DNA of 64,000 nucleotides from CBDCME01 sp965218865 (GTDB taxonomy: Bacteria; Pseudomonadota; Alphaproteobacteria; JAAXGF01), in contig CBDCME010000063.1 in the NCBI GenBank assembly GCA_965218865.1, positions 1-64,000 on the forward strand, in the 5' to 3' direction. The position numbers and the translations under genes are program-made. Shown in pieces: positions 63,206 through 64,000 of the stretch (the first letter of the stretch is position 1; the number at the start of each line of letters is the position of its first letter). The notes beneath the pieces are model-generated. The model did not search any database and was not told the origin of the DNA. It saw nothing but the letters and a program-made list of their open reading frames with translations.

Positions 63206-64000
63206 CTAGGGCTCGGGATAGGCGTCGAAGGCGATGCCGATGCGCTCGCCCGGCCCCTCGAATGGCAGCGTCCCGTGAAAGACGTAGGACGGGAAGAGGA
63301 GTGCCGTACCGGCGCGGGGAGGGTGGCTGACGCAGCGAACCGTGGCGCCCTCGGGCAGGTCGTGATCGGGCCGGCCGAACTCGAGCCAGCCGCCGCGATC
63401 CTCGCTGCCCGAGCCGATCTGCGGGGGCACCGCGACGTAATAGACCCCGCTCAGCCATGCGCTCTCATGAATGTGCGGCGGGTGCCGCCCGCCCGCCGTG
63501 AGGATCGATGCGATCAGCGTGAGCCGGTAGCGCCGGGGGATGCGGGCGAGAAAGGGGCTCTCCGGCTCTGCCGTCAGCGTCTCGCGGTAACTGTCGATCG
63601 CCGTGTGCAGCGCACGTTCCAGGTTGCGGATGGGCGGGCTCGGTGCGGCCAGCAAGTCCTGGGTCACGGCGCCGTTGCGGGTCACGCGGTTGGGCGGCTC
63701 CCAGACCAGGGACGGCGCCTCGCGCACGGCCGCCGCCAGCGCCTCGTTGAAGGCCTCGATATCGCCGCTGCCGGGCGGCGGGGCGAGGGAGACGCGGGTC
63801 ACGAAGCGCTCGAAGTCGTAAAGCCGGTTCCCGCCGTCGCCGGCGCCCACGATCTGCTCGGCGAGCGCGCGGGTCGCCAGCGCGTTCTGGCAGAAGGGGT
63901 CGATGGCGAGCGCCGCGGCACAGGCATCGAGGGCGCGGTCCACCGCGCCGAGAGCGAGATGGGTCCGCGCCAGCCGATGGTGCGCCTGCAGATCGTGGGG
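63206..64000 (-). CDS. TPR / 2OG-Fe(II) oxygenase-fold protein (5' end outside window)
   Basis: Partial gene; the frame is open to the right edge, where TPR-like sequence (AHHRLARTHLALGAVDRALD) continues. The N-terminal part holds TPRs; the C-terminal ~200 residues look like the 2OG-FeII_Oxy_5 type: DLLAAPSPPIRNLERALHTA, HPPHIHESAWLSGVYYVAVP (iron His), WLEFGRPDHDLP, GTALLFPSYVFHGTLPF (distal His), RIGIAFDAYPEP. The stop TAG lies in the CTAG target of the IS5 element, so the protein is intact. Substrate unknown. Confidence 0.8.
   Translation of the reverse strand, partial: PHDLQAHHRLARTHLALGAVDRALDACAAALAIDPFCQNALATRALAEQIVGAGDGGNRLYDFERFVTRVSLAPPPGSGDIEAFNEALAAAVREAPSLVWEPPNRVTRNGAVTQDLLAAPSPPIRNLERALHTAIDSYRETLTAEPESPFLARIPRRYRLTLIASILTAGGRHPPHIHESAWLSGVYYVAVPPQIGSGSEDRGGWLEFGRPDHDLPEGATVRCVSHPPRAGTALLFPSYVFHGTLPFEGPGERIGIAFDAYPEP

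Noticed and set aside
1..64000. CRISPR arrays and tRNA/rRNA genes
   Set aside because: I looked for regularly spaced short repeats and cloverleaf-type segments. The only recurrent elements are IS copies, the 62-bp pair and the composite palindromes.

Overview
The window looks like chromosomal DNA of a high-GC alphaproteobacterium, most likely Rhodospirillales or a close relative. Support comes from the split F0 operon atpI-atpB-atpE-atpF'-atpF, the ptsP/lysC/ubiG neighbourhood, the tsaE-amgK-murU-addB-addA run, and a MucR/Ros-type regulator relic. This placement rests on gene order and protein style, not on a database search.

Layout. 0-7.4 kb is an insertion-sequence nest: ISAs1 (DruA-like domain fused to the transposase), an ISNCY/IS1202-type element with a 17-bp target duplication, IS630 copy 1 and an IS5-type element. 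Together they shredded what was once a two-gene operon of unknown function. 8.1-11.4 kb holds an alternative oxidase gene and the F0 operon. 11.6-20.1 kb is an MMPL transporter / LolA-like protein / outer-membrane-barrel operon, broken by a nonsense codon and by a 4-kb island (mucR relic, IS1595 relic, IS630 copy 2, integrase relic, higBA). 20.1-24.4 kb has a histidine-kinase scrap, a small inverted-repeat element, two lipoproteins and a decayed IS1634. 24.5-32.9 kb is mostly housekeeping: aldo/keto reductase, ptsP, nitronate monooxygenase, lysC, ubiG, a toxin-antitoxin pair and purU. 33.2-35.1 kb is a patchwork of TPR genes and fragments of lpxL and an SGNH hydrolase. 36-47.5 kb carries nitroreductase, GST, queG, tsaE, amgK, murU, addB and a frameshifted addA.

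47.6-53.3 kb, together with 35.3-35.8 kb, contains four copies of an unrecognised family: a signal peptide followed by an ArsR-like winged helix and three invariantly spaced cysteines. Two copies run in frame into other proteins. One continues into MsrA. The other sits between two cold-shock domains in a 756-codon frame that ends in a DEAD-box RNA helicase. 53.8-55.6 kb holds IS91 and IS110 relics, then an rsmB-type gene damaged at both ends. 56.8-61.8 kb is a sugar-acid catabolic operon resembling D-apiose/D-apionate oxidation. 62-64 kb has an intact IS5 inserted exactly at the stop codon of a TPR/2OG-Fe(II) oxygenase gene that runs off the window.

Overall, ten insertion sequences of about eight families, several single-base lesions in otherwise well-preserved genes (MMPL, barrel, mucR, addA, rsmB) and four copies of a ~135-bp palindromic repeat suggest a genome in an active phase of IS expansion and gene decay. 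Some single-base lesions could also be sequencing errors.
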